Source: Prauserella endophytica
Lineage (GTDB): Bacteria > Actinomycetota > Actinomycetes > Mycobacteriales > Pseudonocardiaceae
Direction: 5' to 3'
Length of the DNA: 64,000 bases
NCBI RefSeq assembly: GCF_005146945.1
Contig: NZ_SWMS01000028.1
Span: 19,237 to 83,236 of the forward strand
Shown: positions 18,513 through 27,013 of the stretch, in pieces
How positions within the stretch are numbered: the first letter of the stretch is position 1
Layout: each line of letters opens with the position of its first letter
Notes under the pieces: model-generated
Database searches by the model: none
What the model saw: the letters and a program-made list of their open reading frames with translations, nothing else
Told to the model about the DNA's origin: nothing
Program-made: the position numbers and the translations under genes

Positions 18513-19523
18513 TCAGGCGGCGACGTTGCGCAGGCCGTAGAGGGTGTGGGTGACGTGGGCGCCGCGCTCCGCGATCCACGCCAGCGCCGCGTCGGCCCGC
18601 TGGCCGCGCACCCCGAGCCGGAAGCGCGCCACCGGCGTGTCACCGAATCGCGTCAGGCCACCGCCGATCGTCGCCAGCTCGACGTCGAAACGGCCCGCCG
18701 CCTCGGGCAGCAGCGCACCGACGGCCGCGAAGCCGATCAGCACCACGTCCACGGCGAGGTCGTACTGCGACACCTCCGCCCTCGACGTCTCGATCGCGGG
18801 CAGCAGCTGGTTGGCGATCTTGCTGCCGTGCTTGCCGAGCAGGCCCAGCACGTTGCCGCTCTCCAGTACCGCACCGCGCTCCAGCAGGGCCACGTCGTCG
18901 CAGACGCGCCGCGCCACGCTCGCGTCCGGCGTGGTCACCAGCACCGTCGCGCCCAGCTCGGCCCTCGCCCGGTCGAGAACGGCCAGCACCGAGCCCGACT
19001 CCTCGGACTCCACGCCGCCCGTCGGGTCGTCGGCGAGCAGCACCGACGGCCCCGCCGCGAGTGCCCGCGCGACGGCGACCCGTCGCCGCTGGCCCTCGGA
19101 CAGGTCACCGGGCAGCTGCCCGGCCCGCCTCGTCAGGCCGATGAGGTCGAGCAGGGTGCCCACGCGGTTCCGGCGCTGCGGGCCTTCGATGCCGAGCCGC
19201 TCCAGCGGTGCGGCCACGTTGCCGGCGACCGTGCGTTCCGGCTGCAGCCGGGTGTCGACGATCCCCAACTGACGGCGCGCGTCCCGCAGCTTGCGGCCGT
19301 CCAGTGCGGCGGTGTTGAGCCCGTCGAACCGCACGACCCCGCGGTCCGGACGCTCCTGCAGTGCGATGCAACGCGCCAGCGTCGACTTACCGGCACCCGA
19401 AGGGCCGACCACGCCGTACAGCGAACCCGCCTCCACGGCGAGGCTCACGTCGCGCAGCGCGACCACGGGCGCCCCGGTACTGCCGGCGGCGAACGACTTG
19501 CTGACGTTTTCGACGGTGATCAC
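18513..19523 (-). CDS. MetN-like ABC ATPase with altered catalytic residues, SAM-riboswitch controlled
   Basis: 336 residues from GTG 19523 (TTGGAG upstream). Walker A GPSGAGKST and the Q-loop region look normal. The signature is LSEGQRRRV. The Walker B is VLLADDPTGG, with Asp where the catalytic Glu is expected, and the usual SALD D-loop is replaced by GVESE. The switch His is missing (VLVTTPDAS instead of V-THE). The C-terminal ~80 residues (from about 255) look like the methionine-binding NIL domain. No MetI permease or MetQ is adjacent. A SAM-I riboswitch in its leader ties it to methionine. It may be weakly active or regulatory. Confidence 0.8.
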   Translation of the reverse strand: MITVENVSKSFAAGSTGAPVVALRDVSLAVEAGSLYGVVGPSGAGKSTLARCIALQERPDRGVVRFDGLNTAALDGRKLRDARRQLGIVDTRLQPERTVAGNVAAPLERLGIEGPQRRNRVGTLLDLIGLTRRAGQLPGDLSEGQRRRVAVARALAAGPSVLLADDPTGGVESEESGSVLAVLDRARAELGATVLVTTPDASVARRVCDDVALLERGAVLESGNVLGLLGKHGSKIANQLLPAIETSRAEVSQYDLAVDVVLIGFAAVGALLPEAAGRFDVELATIGGGLTRFGDTPVARFRLGVRGQRADAALAWIAERGAHVTHTLYGLRNVAA

Positions 19524-19709
19524 GAAAGCTCCAAGGCAACTCGAGACACAGCGACGCCCCGTCCGGATCTCAGACGGTCGCTGGGAAAGGGATGAGCGAG
19601 TGGGAAACGATCAGGCGGCAGCGGTGTGGCGACAACACGCGCTTACGGTGCGGCGGCCCTGATCGACGACTCGGCGCCTGGTGAGCATTCGCGAGCGATA
19701 CACGGATCC
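19524..19709 (-). other. Leader between SAM aptamer and the MetN-like gene
   Basis: No gene is seen in this 186-base leader. An inverted repeat CGATCAGG (19608-19615) with CCTGATCG (19658-19665), holding an inner GTGT/ACAC hairpin, is a candidate expression platform. No run of U follows it, so control could be at translation. Confidence 0.45.
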
Positions 19710-19795
19710 TCCATCGCTCCTGGCGTTAGCACCTGCCCGCGGTGGGCGGTTGCTGCGACTTCGGCGAGCCAGGTCTCTCAGTCGCTCGGGATGGA
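19710..19795 (-). ncRNA. SAM-I (S-box) riboswitch aptamer
   Basis: On the minus strand, P1 is TCCATC with GATGGA, and P2 is GCGACT with AGTCGC. The conserved core reads CTGGCTCGCCGAAG, then AGCAACC, a short P3 (GCCC/GGGC), and AGGTGCTAACGCCAGG, which matches the S-box GGUGCUAA-CC element. A CCTGGC/GCCAGG pairing can form the loop pseudoknot. A TACTCT box at 19804-19809 could be its -10. High S-adenosylmethionine should lower expression of the MetN-like gene. Confidence 0.88.
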
Positions 19796-19849
19796 TGCCC
19801 TAAGAGTAGACCTGAATCGGCCACACGAACGCAAGCTCGCCGATGTAGA

Positions 19850-20698
19850 TCACACCTTTGCCGCAATAGCCGCGAACTGATCGACGTCCAGCTGCTCGCC
19901 GCGGGAGCGGGGGTCGATCCCGGCGGCCGTCAGCAGCTCGCCCGCCCGGTCGGCGGAGCCCGCCCATGAGGCCAGCGCGGCGCGGAGTGTCTTTCGGCGC
20001 TGGGAGAACGCGGCGTCGACGAGCCCGAACACCACGTCGCGATCGGCGTTCTCCGGCGGCTCGCCGCGTTCGAACGCCACGAGCGAGGAGTCGACGTTGG
20101 GCACCGGCCAGAAGACCGACCTCGGCACCGCGGCCACCTTGCGTGCCCTGCCGTACCAGGCCAGCTTGACGCTCGGCACGCCGTAGACGCGACTGCCCGG
20201 TCCCGCCGCCATGCGATCGGCCACCTCGGTCTGGACCATCACGAGCCCCCTGCGCAACGACGGCAGCTCGGCGAGCAGATGCAGCACGACGGGAACGGCG
20301 ACGTTGTACGGCAGGTTCGCGACCAGCGCCGTCGGCGGCTCGGCGAGCTCGTCCGCACGCACCCGCAGCGCGTCGGCGCCGAGCACGGTCAGCCGGCCGG
20401 CCGCCTCGGGCGCGTGGCTCCGAACGGTGTCGGGCAGGCGCCCGGCGAGCACGGGGTCGATCTCCACGGCGATCACCCGCGCACCGGAGGCCAGCAGGCC
20501 GAGCGTGAGCGAGCCGAGACCCGGCCCGACCTCGAGCACCACGTCCCCTGCACCGACCTCGGCCAGCTCGACGATGCGGCGCACGGTGTTGGCGTCGTGC
20601 ACGAAGTTCTGGCCGAGCTTCTTGGTCGGCCGGACATCGAGCTCACTCGCCAGCCCGCGGATCTCAGCAGGGCCGAGCAAGCCCGATGTCTCCGTCAC
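19850..20698 (-). CDS. rsmA: 16S rRNA dimethyladenosine transferase (KsgA)
   Basis: 282 residues from GTG 20698. Motifs: [19 protein letters not shown] (about 26-44), SAM-binding [16 protein letters not shown], acidic VIAVEIDP, catalytic [11 protein letters not shown], and [13 protein letters not shown] near 215. It dimethylates two adenines in the 3' hairpin of 16S rRNA during 30S maturation. rpfB lies 18 bases upstream in the same direction, matching the conserved rpfB-rsmA-ispE order. Confidence 0.96.
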   Translation of the reverse strand: MTETSGLLGPAEIRGLASELDVRPTKKLGQNFVHDANTVRRIVELAEVGAGDVVLEVGPGLGSLTLGLLASGARVIAVEIDPVLAGRLPDTVRSHAPEAAGRLTVLGADALRVRADELAEPPTALVANLPYNVAVPVVLHLLAELPSLRRGLVMVQTEVADRMAAGPGSRVYGVPSVKLAWYGRARKVAAVPRSVFWPVPNVDSSLVAFERGEPPENADRDVVFGLVDAAFSQRRKTLRAALASWAGSADRAGELLTAAGIDPRSRGEQLDVDQFAAIAAKV

Positions 20699-20716
20699 CG
20701 GGTCAGTCTAGAACGG

Positions 20717-22165
20717 CTACGGGAGCCCCAGCTTCGACTGGCAGCTCGGCCAGGCGCTGTAGCCGCCGCGATCGTCACGCACCTTCGTGGCGATGGCGAT
20801 CTGCTGCTCGCGGCTGGCCTGGTGCGGGTAGGCCGCGTACTGGTCGCCGCCGTAGGCGTCCCACGTGCTCTTGTCGAACTGCAGGCCGCCGTAGTAGCCG
20901 TTGCCGGTGTTGATGGCCCAGTTGCCGGTGGACTCGCACTGCGCGAGCGCATCCCACACTGCGCCGTCGGAGATCACCGGCTGCGGGGGCTGCTTGGTGC
21001 CCACCCGGATGACCCGGTCCTTGGCGGCCTTGATGATCTTGCTGGAGAGCTCCTCGCGGGCGATCTCCTGGTCGTTCTCCTTGGTGATGCGGTAGGTGAC
21101 GATCTCCTCGCCGGGGACGCCCTCTTCCTCGACGATCTCGGTGCCCTGCTCGAGCTCGGGGTCCTCGATGGTGCGGACCTTGGGCTCGATGACCTCCGTC
21201 TCGTTGATCACCGAGACGCCGGTGCGGCTGATGTGCACCGAGGCGCCGTCGTGGATCTTGAACTCGAGCCCGCCCTCGATCTTGTCCTTCGGGCCGAGCG
21301 AGAGGTTGAGCTCCTTGAGCAGCTCCTCCGCGGTCACGGCGGTGGTGGAGAGCTCGCGCGGCTGGTTGCCGCCGTCGAAGAGCGTGATGTTCTTGAGGGT
21401 CTTGACCTCCAGGGTCATGCCCTCGAGCGGCACCTCGCCGCCGACCGGCGCGGAGAACCAGGTGCCCTGCTTGTTGAGGTCCTGGAGGCCGAGCTGTTCC
21501 AGCGCCTCGCCGACGGTGGTGGCGCGGACCCAGGCCTCGCGCTGCTCGCCGTCGACGATCAGGTTGAGCTGGCGGCCGCGCTCCAGCGTGATGACGCCGC
21601 CGTCGCCCACCGCGGCCTGTGGGGAGGGTGAGAGCGCGTCGTGGGCGCCGACCGTGATGCCGGCGTCCTCCAGCACCTCGCCGACGGTGCCGCCGAAGCT
21701 GCGGACGGTCTGGCGCTCGCCGTCGACGTCGAGGGTGACGCTCTTGTTCATCGCGAGCGCCGCGGCGCCGCCGCCAGTGAGCGTGATCATCACGGCGAGG
21801 ACGGCGCCCTTGAGGAAGCGCTTCTTCCAGGTCTTGACCGCGGTGGCGAGCCCGTCCTCGGGCTTCTCCTGCGCCTCGGCGGTGCGGTCCGCGCTCGCCT
21901 CGTCGGGAACGACGATCGGCGGCAGCATCGTGGTCTCAGCGTTGATCAGCCGGATGAGCTCGTCGACATCGATGTCCGCTTCGGACATGAGGCTGTCGGC
22001 GTCGGGGCCGAGCGCCGTCAGGACGTCGTGACGGGTGACGTGCGGGTCCGGCGAGAACTCGAAGTCGTCGAAGTCGCTCGGCCGGTCGAGCAGGGCTGTC
22101 GAGGCGCCCCCCGGTCTCGGCGATGCGTCGAGACCCGCGTCAGCGCGCCCGTAGCTACCAGTCAC
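20717..22165 (-). CDS. rpfB: Resuscitation-promoting factor RpfB
   Basis: 482 residues from GTG 22165 with AAGGGATCG upstream. A ~110-residue N-terminal cytosolic extension is longer than in mycobacterial RpfB. It is followed by a TM anchor ([20 protein letters not shown], about 115-140), three DUF348 repeats, a G5 domain ([20 protein letters not shown] to YRITKEND), and a C-terminal Rpf domain (from ~400) with the catalytic Glu in AQCESTGNW (E411). It is a peptidoglycan muralytic enzyme that promotes regrowth of dormant cells. Its promoter is recognisable at 22311-22339. Confidence 0.96.
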   Translation of the reverse strand: MTGSYGRADAGLDASPRPGGASTALLDRPSDFDDFEFSPDPHVTRHDVLTALGPDADSLMSEADIDVDELIRLINAETTMLPPIVVPDEASADRTAEAQEKPEDGLATAVKTWKKRFLKGAVLAVMITLTGGGAAALAMNKSVTLDVDGERQTVRSFGGTVGEVLEDAGITVGAHDALSPSPQAAVGDGGVITLERGRQLNLIVDGEQREAWVRATTVGEALEQLGLQDLNKQGTWFSAPVGGEVPLEGMTLEVKTLKNITLFDGGNQPRELSTTAVTAEELLKELNLSLGPKDKIEGGLEFKIHDGASVHISRTGVSVINETEVIEPKVRTIEDPELEQGTEIVEEEGVPGEEIVTYRITKENDQEIAREELSSKIIKAAKDRVIRVGTKQPPQPVISDGAVWDALAQCESTGNWAINTGNGYYGGLQFDKSTWDAYGGDQYAAYPHQASREQQIAIATKVRDDRGGYSAWPSCQSKLGLP

Positions 22166-22310
22166 AGGGTCGATCCCTTTCGCGTAAGGCCAGGACTCCC
22201 GCAGTCAGCGCCGTCCTCACGTCCCGCAGGACGTTTCCCCGACGTACACCGACGTGACTGTGGGCCAACCGGCTGGCGGTTCGAAAACCACCACCCAGCA
22301 CGGTCACGGG

Positions 22311-22339
22311 ACAATAACGAAGGCTTGGGGGTTGTGCAA
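22311..22339 (-). promoter_or_regulatory. rpfB promoter
   Basis: On the minus strand TTGCAC (22339-22334), 17 bases, then TATTGT (22316-22311). This leaves a leader of about 140 bases with a CGTCC-TGCG-GGACG hairpin at 22220-22233. I looked for the cyclic di-AMP (ydaO) riboswitch that precedes some actinobacterial rpf genes and did not recognise its core. Confidence 0.6.
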
Positions 22340-22413
22340 ATACCCCTCGGAGTGTCGTGAGCTTCGTCACTCGGCCGGTCGACGTAGATGTGTGCACGAA
22401 TGTCGCAGTCCGT

Positions 22414-23241
22414 TCAACCCGAAGTGACGGTGGGCAGTCGAAACACGCGTTCTGCGTTGGTACGTACGGCATTCGCGACCTCGCCGACCGGCTCGCCGCG
22501 CAGCTCCGCGAGCCCGTGCACCGTGTACGCCGCGCAGTACGGCTCGTTGGGCCTTCCCCGGAACGGGTGCGGCGTGAGGAACGGCGCGTCGGTCTCCACG
22601 AGGTACTGCTCCGAAGGGACCAGCCGCGCCGCCTCGTGCAGCGCCCTGGCGTTGCGGAAGGTCACGGTGCCCGCGAAGGACAGCACGTAGCCCGCGTCGG
22701 CGCAGCGGCGCGCCATGTCGGCGTCTCCGGAGAAGCAGTGGAACACCACGGTTTCCGGCGCGCCCTCCTCGTCGAGGATCCTCAGCACGTCGTCGTGGGC
22801 GTCCCGGTCGTGGATCATCAGCGGCTTGCCGATGCGTTTGGCGAGGTCGATGTGCCAGCGAAACGCCTCCTGCTGCGCCTCGGGCGGTGAGTAGTCCCAG
22901 TAGTAGTCGAGGCCGGTCTCCCCGACCGCGACCACTCGATCTCCCCGCGCCAGCCGCTCCACTTCGGACCGTTCGGCGTCGCCGAAGTCCTTGGTGCGCG
23001 TGGGATGGATCGCCACGGCGGCGAACACGCGCTCGTCCCACGTGGACGCCTCGGCGGCCCAGCGCGCGGCGGCGAGGTCGTCGGCGACGGTGACCACGCG
23101 CTCGATCCCGGCGGATTCGGCGCGAGCGAGCACAGTGGACAGCTCCGCCGGGGTTTCCACTCCGCAGGCGTCCAGGTGCGTGTGCGAGTCGATCGCCGGT
23201 GCCGGAAGCTTCTCCGGCACCGGCGGGCGCTCACGACTCAA
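22414..23241 (-). CDS. tatD: TatD family metal-dependent hydrolase/DNase
   Basis: 275 residues from TTG 23241, chosen because GGAGGAAAC lies directly before it; a further in-frame TTG at 23274 lacks a site. TatD motifs: AIDSHTHLDACG (metal-binding His pair), VAVGETGLDYYWDYSP (Glu ligand), KPLMIHDRDAHDD, FHCFSGDADMA and YLVETDAPFLTP (Asp ligand). It is a 3'-5' exonuclease-type hydrolase. The metG-tatD-rpfB-rsmA-ispE order is the usual actinobacterial one. Confidence 0.93.
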   Translation of the reverse strand: MSRERPPVPEKLPAPAIDSHTHLDACGVETPAELSTVLARAESAGIERVVTVADDLAAARWAAEASTWDERVFAAVAIHPTRTKDFGDAERSEVERLARGDRVVAVGETGLDYYWDYSPPEAQQEAFRWHIDLAKRIGKPLMIHDRDAHDDVLRILDEEGAPETVVFHCFSGDADMARRCADAGYVLSFAGTVTFRNARALHEAARLVPSEQYLVETDAPFLTPHPFRGRPNEPYCAAYTVHGLAELRGEPVGEVANAVRTNAERVFRLPTVTSG

Positions 23242-23368
23242 GTTTCCTCCAGGGATCGAGCGGGCCGGTGACAAGGCCGCGGGCGTCCGTGGTGCACGGC
23301 AGCCGGGTACCTGAGGGCGCGTCCTGGCGCGGGTGTCCCACAGGAGAACCGCGCAGTCATCGGCGCGT

Positions 23369-25162
23369 TCAGCCCTCGATGGGAGCCCATTCCGGACCCG
23401 TCTCGCCCAGCTTCGGGTCGAGCTTGGCGAACAGCGGCGTCGGCTTGGCCAGCGGGCGGCCGGCCTCGATCGGCACCGACTCCCAGCGCGCCTGCTCGCT
23501 CGCGTAGTCGCCGGTGAGGATCGGGTTCAACCGGCCGGCGATGTCGAGGTCCTCGGCCTCCTTCAGCTCCGGCTGCGCCGCCCAGACGCCGGTTCCGCCG
23601 AGCGCCTCGTGCACCTTCTGCGCCGCGTGCGGCAGGAACGGCGTCAGCAGCGTGTTGGCGTCGGAGACCACCTGCAGCGCTGTGTGCAGCACGGTGTCGC
23701 GCCGCTGCGGGTCGTCCTTGAGCTTCCACGGCTCCTGGTCGGACAGGTACCGGTTGGCCGCCGACACGACGCGCATCGCCTCACTCGCGGCCTGCTTGAA
23801 CCGCGAACGGCCCAGGTGCGCGCCGACGGTGTCGAACGCCGCGCGGGAAAGCGCCTTGAGGTCCTCGTCGGCCTGCTGCGGCGTGTTCGGCGTCGGCACG
23901 CCGCCGTTGTTCTTGTGCGCCATCGAGATCGAGCGGTTGACGAGGTTGCCCCACTCGTTGGCGAGCTCGAAGTTCGTGCGACGCACGAACTCGTCCCACG
24001 TGAAGTCGGTGTCCTGGGTCTCCGGACCGGCGACGCTGATGAAGTAGCGCAGCGTGTCGGGGCCGAACTCGCGCAGGAAGTCGTTGACGTAGATGACCGT
24101 GCCGCGCGAGGTGGAGAACTTCGAGCCGCTCATGGTGAGGAACTCGCTGGACACGATCTCGCCGGGCAGCGAGAGCCTGCCGTACGGACCGGCCTCGCCG
24201 CCGTGGTCGCCCTCGCCGTTGTGCCCGAGCAGGAACGTCGGCCACAGCTGGGCGTGGAACGTGATGTTGTCCTTGCCCATGAAGTAGTAGGAGCGGGCGT
24301 CCGGGTTGTTCCACCACTCCTGCCAGGCGTCCGGGTCGCCCGAGCGGCGCGCCCACTCGACGCTCGCCGAGAAGTAGCCGATCACGGCGTCGAACCACAC
24401 GTAGAACCGCTTGAGCGGCTGGTCGCGCCAGCGGTCGAGCGGCACCTTGACGCCCCAGTCGAGGTCACGGGTGATCGGACGGGGCCGCATGTCCTCGACG
24501 AGGTTGCGGGTGAAGTTGAGGACGTTGGGCCGCCAGTCCGTCTTGGTGGCCAGCCACTTGCCCAGCGACTCGGTGAACGCGGGCAGGTCGATGAACAGGT
24601 GCTCGGTCTCCACGAACTCCGGCTTCTCGCCGTTGATGCGCGAACGAGGGTTGATCAGCTCGGCCGCGTCGAGCTGGTTGCCGCAGTTGTCGCACTGGTC
24701 GCCGCGCGCGCCGTCGTAGCCGCAGATGGGGCACGTGCCCTCGATGTAGCGGTCGGGCAGCGTGCGGCCGGTCGACGGGCTCACGGCGCCGGTCGTGGTG
24801 CGCGGCACGACGTAGCCGTTGCGGTGCAGCGCGAGGAAGATCTGCTGCACTACCTCGGCGTGGTTGCCGGTGGTGGTACGGGTGAACAGGTCGTAGCTGA
24901 GCCCGAGGCCGCGCAGGTCCTCGCTGATCTGGCGGGTGTACTTGTCGGCGGTCTCCTGCGGCGTCAGCCCCTCCTTGTCGGCCTGGACGAGGATGGGGGT
25001 GCCGTGTTCGTCGGTCCCGGACACCATGAGCACGCGGTTGCCGGCCATTCGCTGGTAACGGGAGAAGACGTCCGAGGGGACTCCGAAACCGGACACGTGG
25101 CCGATGTGGCGGGGGCCGTTGGCGTATGGCCAGGCCACCGCTGTCAACACAGGGGTGCTCAT
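23369..25162 (-). CDS. metG: Methionyl-tRNA synthetase
   Basis: 597 residues. Class I features: HIGH-type [15 protein letters not shown] (about 12-26), a zinc knuckle [18 protein letters not shown] (about 145-162), and the KMSKS loop as [11 protein letters not shown] (about 350). An anticodon-binding helical domain follows, and the protein stops without the C-terminal tRNA-binding (EMAP) domain, as in actinobacteria. It charges initiator and elongator tRNA-Met. It begins the minus-strand series metG-tatD-rpfB-rsmA. Confidence 0.96.
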   Translation of the reverse strand: MSTPVLTAVAWPYANGPRHIGHVSGFGVPSDVFSRYQRMAGNRVLMVSGTDEHGTPILVQADKEGLTPQETADKYTRQISEDLRGLGLSYDLFTRTTTGNHAEVVQQIFLALHRNGYVVPRTTTGAVSPSTGRTLPDRYIEGTCPICGYDGARGDQCDNCGNQLDAAELINPRSRINGEKPEFVETEHLFIDLPAFTESLGKWLATKTDWRPNVLNFTRNLVEDMRPRPITRDLDWGVKVPLDRWRDQPLKRFYVWFDAVIGYFSASVEWARRSGDPDAWQEWWNNPDARSYYFMGKDNITFHAQLWPTFLLGHNGEGDHGGEAGPYGRLSLPGEIVSSEFLTMSGSKFSTSRGTVIYVNDFLREFGPDTLRYFISVAGPETQDTDFTWDEFVRRTNFELANEWGNLVNRSISMAHKNNGGVPTPNTPQQADEDLKALSRAAFDTVGAHLGRSRFKQAASEAMRVVSAANRYLSDQEPWKLKDDPQRRDTVLHTALQVVSDANTLLTPFLPHAAQKVHEALGGTGVWAAQPELKEAEDLDIAGRLNPILTGDYASEQARWESVPIEAGRPLAKPTPLFAKLDPKLGETGPEWAPIEG

Positions 25163-25222
25163 ACCCGATTAGCCTACGGATGGCGTCTCAGTCGTCTTCG
25201 CCAGGGAGTGAAGGCGAGGCCG

Positions 25223-25297
25223 GTGTCCGCGACGCGGTTGCTGGTGCTCGGTGTCGTGCGGATGTACGGCAGCGCGCACGGCTACCAGATGCGGCGG
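25223..25297 (+). pseudogene. Remnant of a PadR-family regulator N-terminus
   Basis: From GTG 25223, after a GAAGGCGAGG site, the frame reads SATRLLVLGVVRMYGSAHGY then QMRR, the opening helix of a PadR winged-helix repressor. Similarity ends there and the frame runs into palindrome copy 6. The rest of the gene is missing, so this is a decayed or truncated gene. No downstream PadR fragment is seen. Confidence 0.6.
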
Positions 25298-25325
25298 ACC
25301 GGCTCTGCCCGTGAGACACGCCCTC

Positions 25326-25378
25326 GCAGTGAAGGCCACCTTCACTGCGTTGACCGCGGTTAAGGTGGCCTTCACTGC
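25326..25378. repeat. Nested palindromic repeat, copy 6
   Basis: GCAGTGAAGGCCACCTTCAC then CGTTGACCGCGG and the mirror arm TTAAGGTGGCCTTCACTGC. A few centre bases have drifted. It lies just downstream of the PadR remnant and upstream of the GH25-like gene. Confidence 0.88.
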
Positions 25379-25411
25379 ATTGGCCGAGGTCAACCGGGGG
25401 GAGGGAAGGGC

Positions 25412-26005
25412 ATGAAGGAGCAGGGCGAGGCGCGGGGCATGGACCTCTCGCTGCATGAGACCGTCGCCGACTGGTCCGCGATGAGGGCGAGTTCGGTGTC
25501 GTTCGCGGCCATCACGGTCACCGAGAGCCTGAACTGGACCGACGACAACGCGGCGCGCCAGCTCGGCGACGCGATGCGCGCGGGTGTGCACGCGGGCATC
25601 CGGCACTACGCGCGGCCGGGAGCCGTGCAGGACCAGGCGAAACACTTCGTCCGCACCGGCATGCCGCTCGGCGCGTTCGCTCCCGGCGCGCTCGCCCCCT
25701 CCATCGACGTCGGCGCCGACGGCGTCGACGACCGATTCATCAAGTCGTGGATCAAGGCCGTCCGCAACGCGGCGGGGGTCCGGCGGATCCTCGTCTACGC
25801 CACCTACGAGGACTGGCTGCACCGCTTCCATCCCGACAAGTGGGCCGACAGCGAGGTGGTGCTGTGGCTCGTGCGGCACAACGGCATCCCCGGCAGGCCC
25901 GGCTGGTTCCACTCGCGACTCGGCCTGCACCAGCACAGCGCGGGTCACCCGTACGGCGCGGACGCGCTCGTCTACCCCTTCACGCTGTCGGACGTGCTGC
26001 TGTAG
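25412..26005 (+). CDS. GH25 lysozyme-like protein lacking the catalytic Glu
   Basis: 197 residues from ATG 25412, preceded by GGGAGGGAAGGG. The fold follows GH25 muramidases: MDLSLHETVADWSAMRASSV, the strand AAITVTESLNWTDD, GIRHYARPGA (for GYYHFA), SIDVGADGVDD, ILVYATYEDW and VVLWLVRHNG. The family's catalytic DxE becomes DVG here, so the acid residue is gone. No signal peptide or membrane segment is present. It may therefore be an inactive intracellular or non-classically exported wall-binding protein. Its 3' end overlaps the convergent DUF4185 gene by 26 bases. Confidence 0.65.
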   Translation: MKEQGEARGMDLSLHETVADWSAMRASSVSFAAITVTESLNWTDDNAARQLGDAMRAGVHAGIRHYARPGAVQDQAKHFVRTGMPLGAFAPGALAPSIDVGADGVDDRFIKSWIKAVRNAAGVRRILVYATYEDWLHRFHPDKWADSEVVLWLVRHNGIPGRPGWFHSRLGLHQHSAGHPYGADALVYPFTLSDVLL

Positions 26006-26987
26006 CGGGCTCCAGCCTGCTGCGCGTGAGGAAGACGTTGTAGGGCCCCCACTGCGAGACCAGGTAGTAGAGGTCTGGGCCGTCGAGCGACCACGGGTGC
26101 AGATACCCGCCGTACACCGCGGGGTACTCCTGCCCCGACACCACGACCTCGCCGTGCGTCCACGGTCCGGTGAGCCGCTCCGCCGAGCGAAGCACGATGC
26201 CCTTGCGGCTCTCGTCGAGGTGCATCATCAGCCAGCAGCCGAGCCCCGAGTGGTAGCCGACCGACATCTCCCCGACCGGGCCCGCGAACACCGGCGCCGC
26301 CGCCCGTTCGCGACCGGACCAGCCCTCCCCGTCCCAGTACTCGTACGCGCCCGTGTCGAGCAGCCCGGAGGGCTCGACGCGCGCGAGGTAGGCGTCGTCG
26401 TGCCTGCCGTTGGTGGTGCCGAAGAGGTGGACGTGGTCCTCGGAACGCGTGAACGCGCCGATCTGGAACCGGTTGCCTCCCCGGAGGTTGCCCCAGCGCG
26501 CGGAGCGGGGCTTGTCCCACGTCCGCCCGCCGTCGGCGGAGACGGCGATGCCGGCGTGGTTGGTCCGCCACGTGCCGGGCGGCCCCCACCGACGGACGGA
26601 CATGTAGTGCACGTACTGCCTGCCGCCGACCGCGATGCCGCCGTTGGGGATGACAGTGACCTCCTTGCCGCCGCCGGACGGGATGACCTGGCAGGCCCCA
26701 CCGCCCCCGCGCTCGACGACGCCGTCCAGCGCGAGCCCTGAGGCGAGGTCGGTGGAGGTGGAGAAGGCGAGCACGTTGCGGCGCCAGTCGGCCGTGCCGG
26801 GGCCCGCGCCGTTGCCGCACCAGCCTTCGCCGTAGGTGTCGCCGAAGAGCACGAACACCCTGCCGTCGCCGCCGTCCCACATGATGCCGAGATCGGTGGC
26901 GACGATGCCGAACCGCTCGGCGGTGCGGTTGGGCGAGTCACCACCGGTCACCTTGGCCACGCGTGTCGTTTCTATCACCCGGAACAT
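25980..26987 (-). CDS. DUF4185 domain protein (five-bladed propeller-like)
   Basis: 335 residues from ATG 26987. The protein has repeated blade motifs: VATDLGIMWDGGDGRVFVLF with GDTYG, NVLAFSTSTD, GGRQYVHYMSVRRWG, AGIAVSADGGRTWD, HVHLFGTTNGRHDDAYLARV, and YNVFLTRSRLEP at the end. DUF4185 proteins look like glycosidase-type propellers, often cell-wall related, but no reaction is known. No signal peptide is visible from this start; a longer in-frame start would not add one. Divergent from pabB across only 26 bases. Confidence 0.75.
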   Translation of the reverse strand: MFRVIETTRVAKVTGGDSPNRTAERFGIVATDLGIMWDGGDGRVFVLFGDTYGEGWCGNGAGPGTADWRRNVLAFSTSTDLASGLALDGVVERGGGGACQVIPSGGGKEVTVIPNGGIAVGGRQYVHYMSVRRWGPPGTWRTNHAGIAVSADGGRTWDKPRSARWGNLRGGNRFQIGAFTRSEDHVHLFGTTNGRHDDAYLARVEPSGLLDTGAYEYWDGEGWSGRERAAAPVFAGPVGEMSVGYHSGLGCWLMMHLDESRKGIVLRSAERLTGPWTHGEVVVSGQEYPAVYGGYLHPWSLDGPDLYYLVSQWGPYNVFLTRSRLEPATAARPTA

Positions 26988-27013
26988 CGGTTCCGACGGT
27001 AGTAGCGGCGAGA

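Noticed and set aside
22166..22310. Possible cyclic di-AMP (ydaO) riboswitch in the rpfB leader
   Set aside because: Such switches precede some actinobacterial rpf genes, but I could not find the conserved core here; only small hairpins are present.
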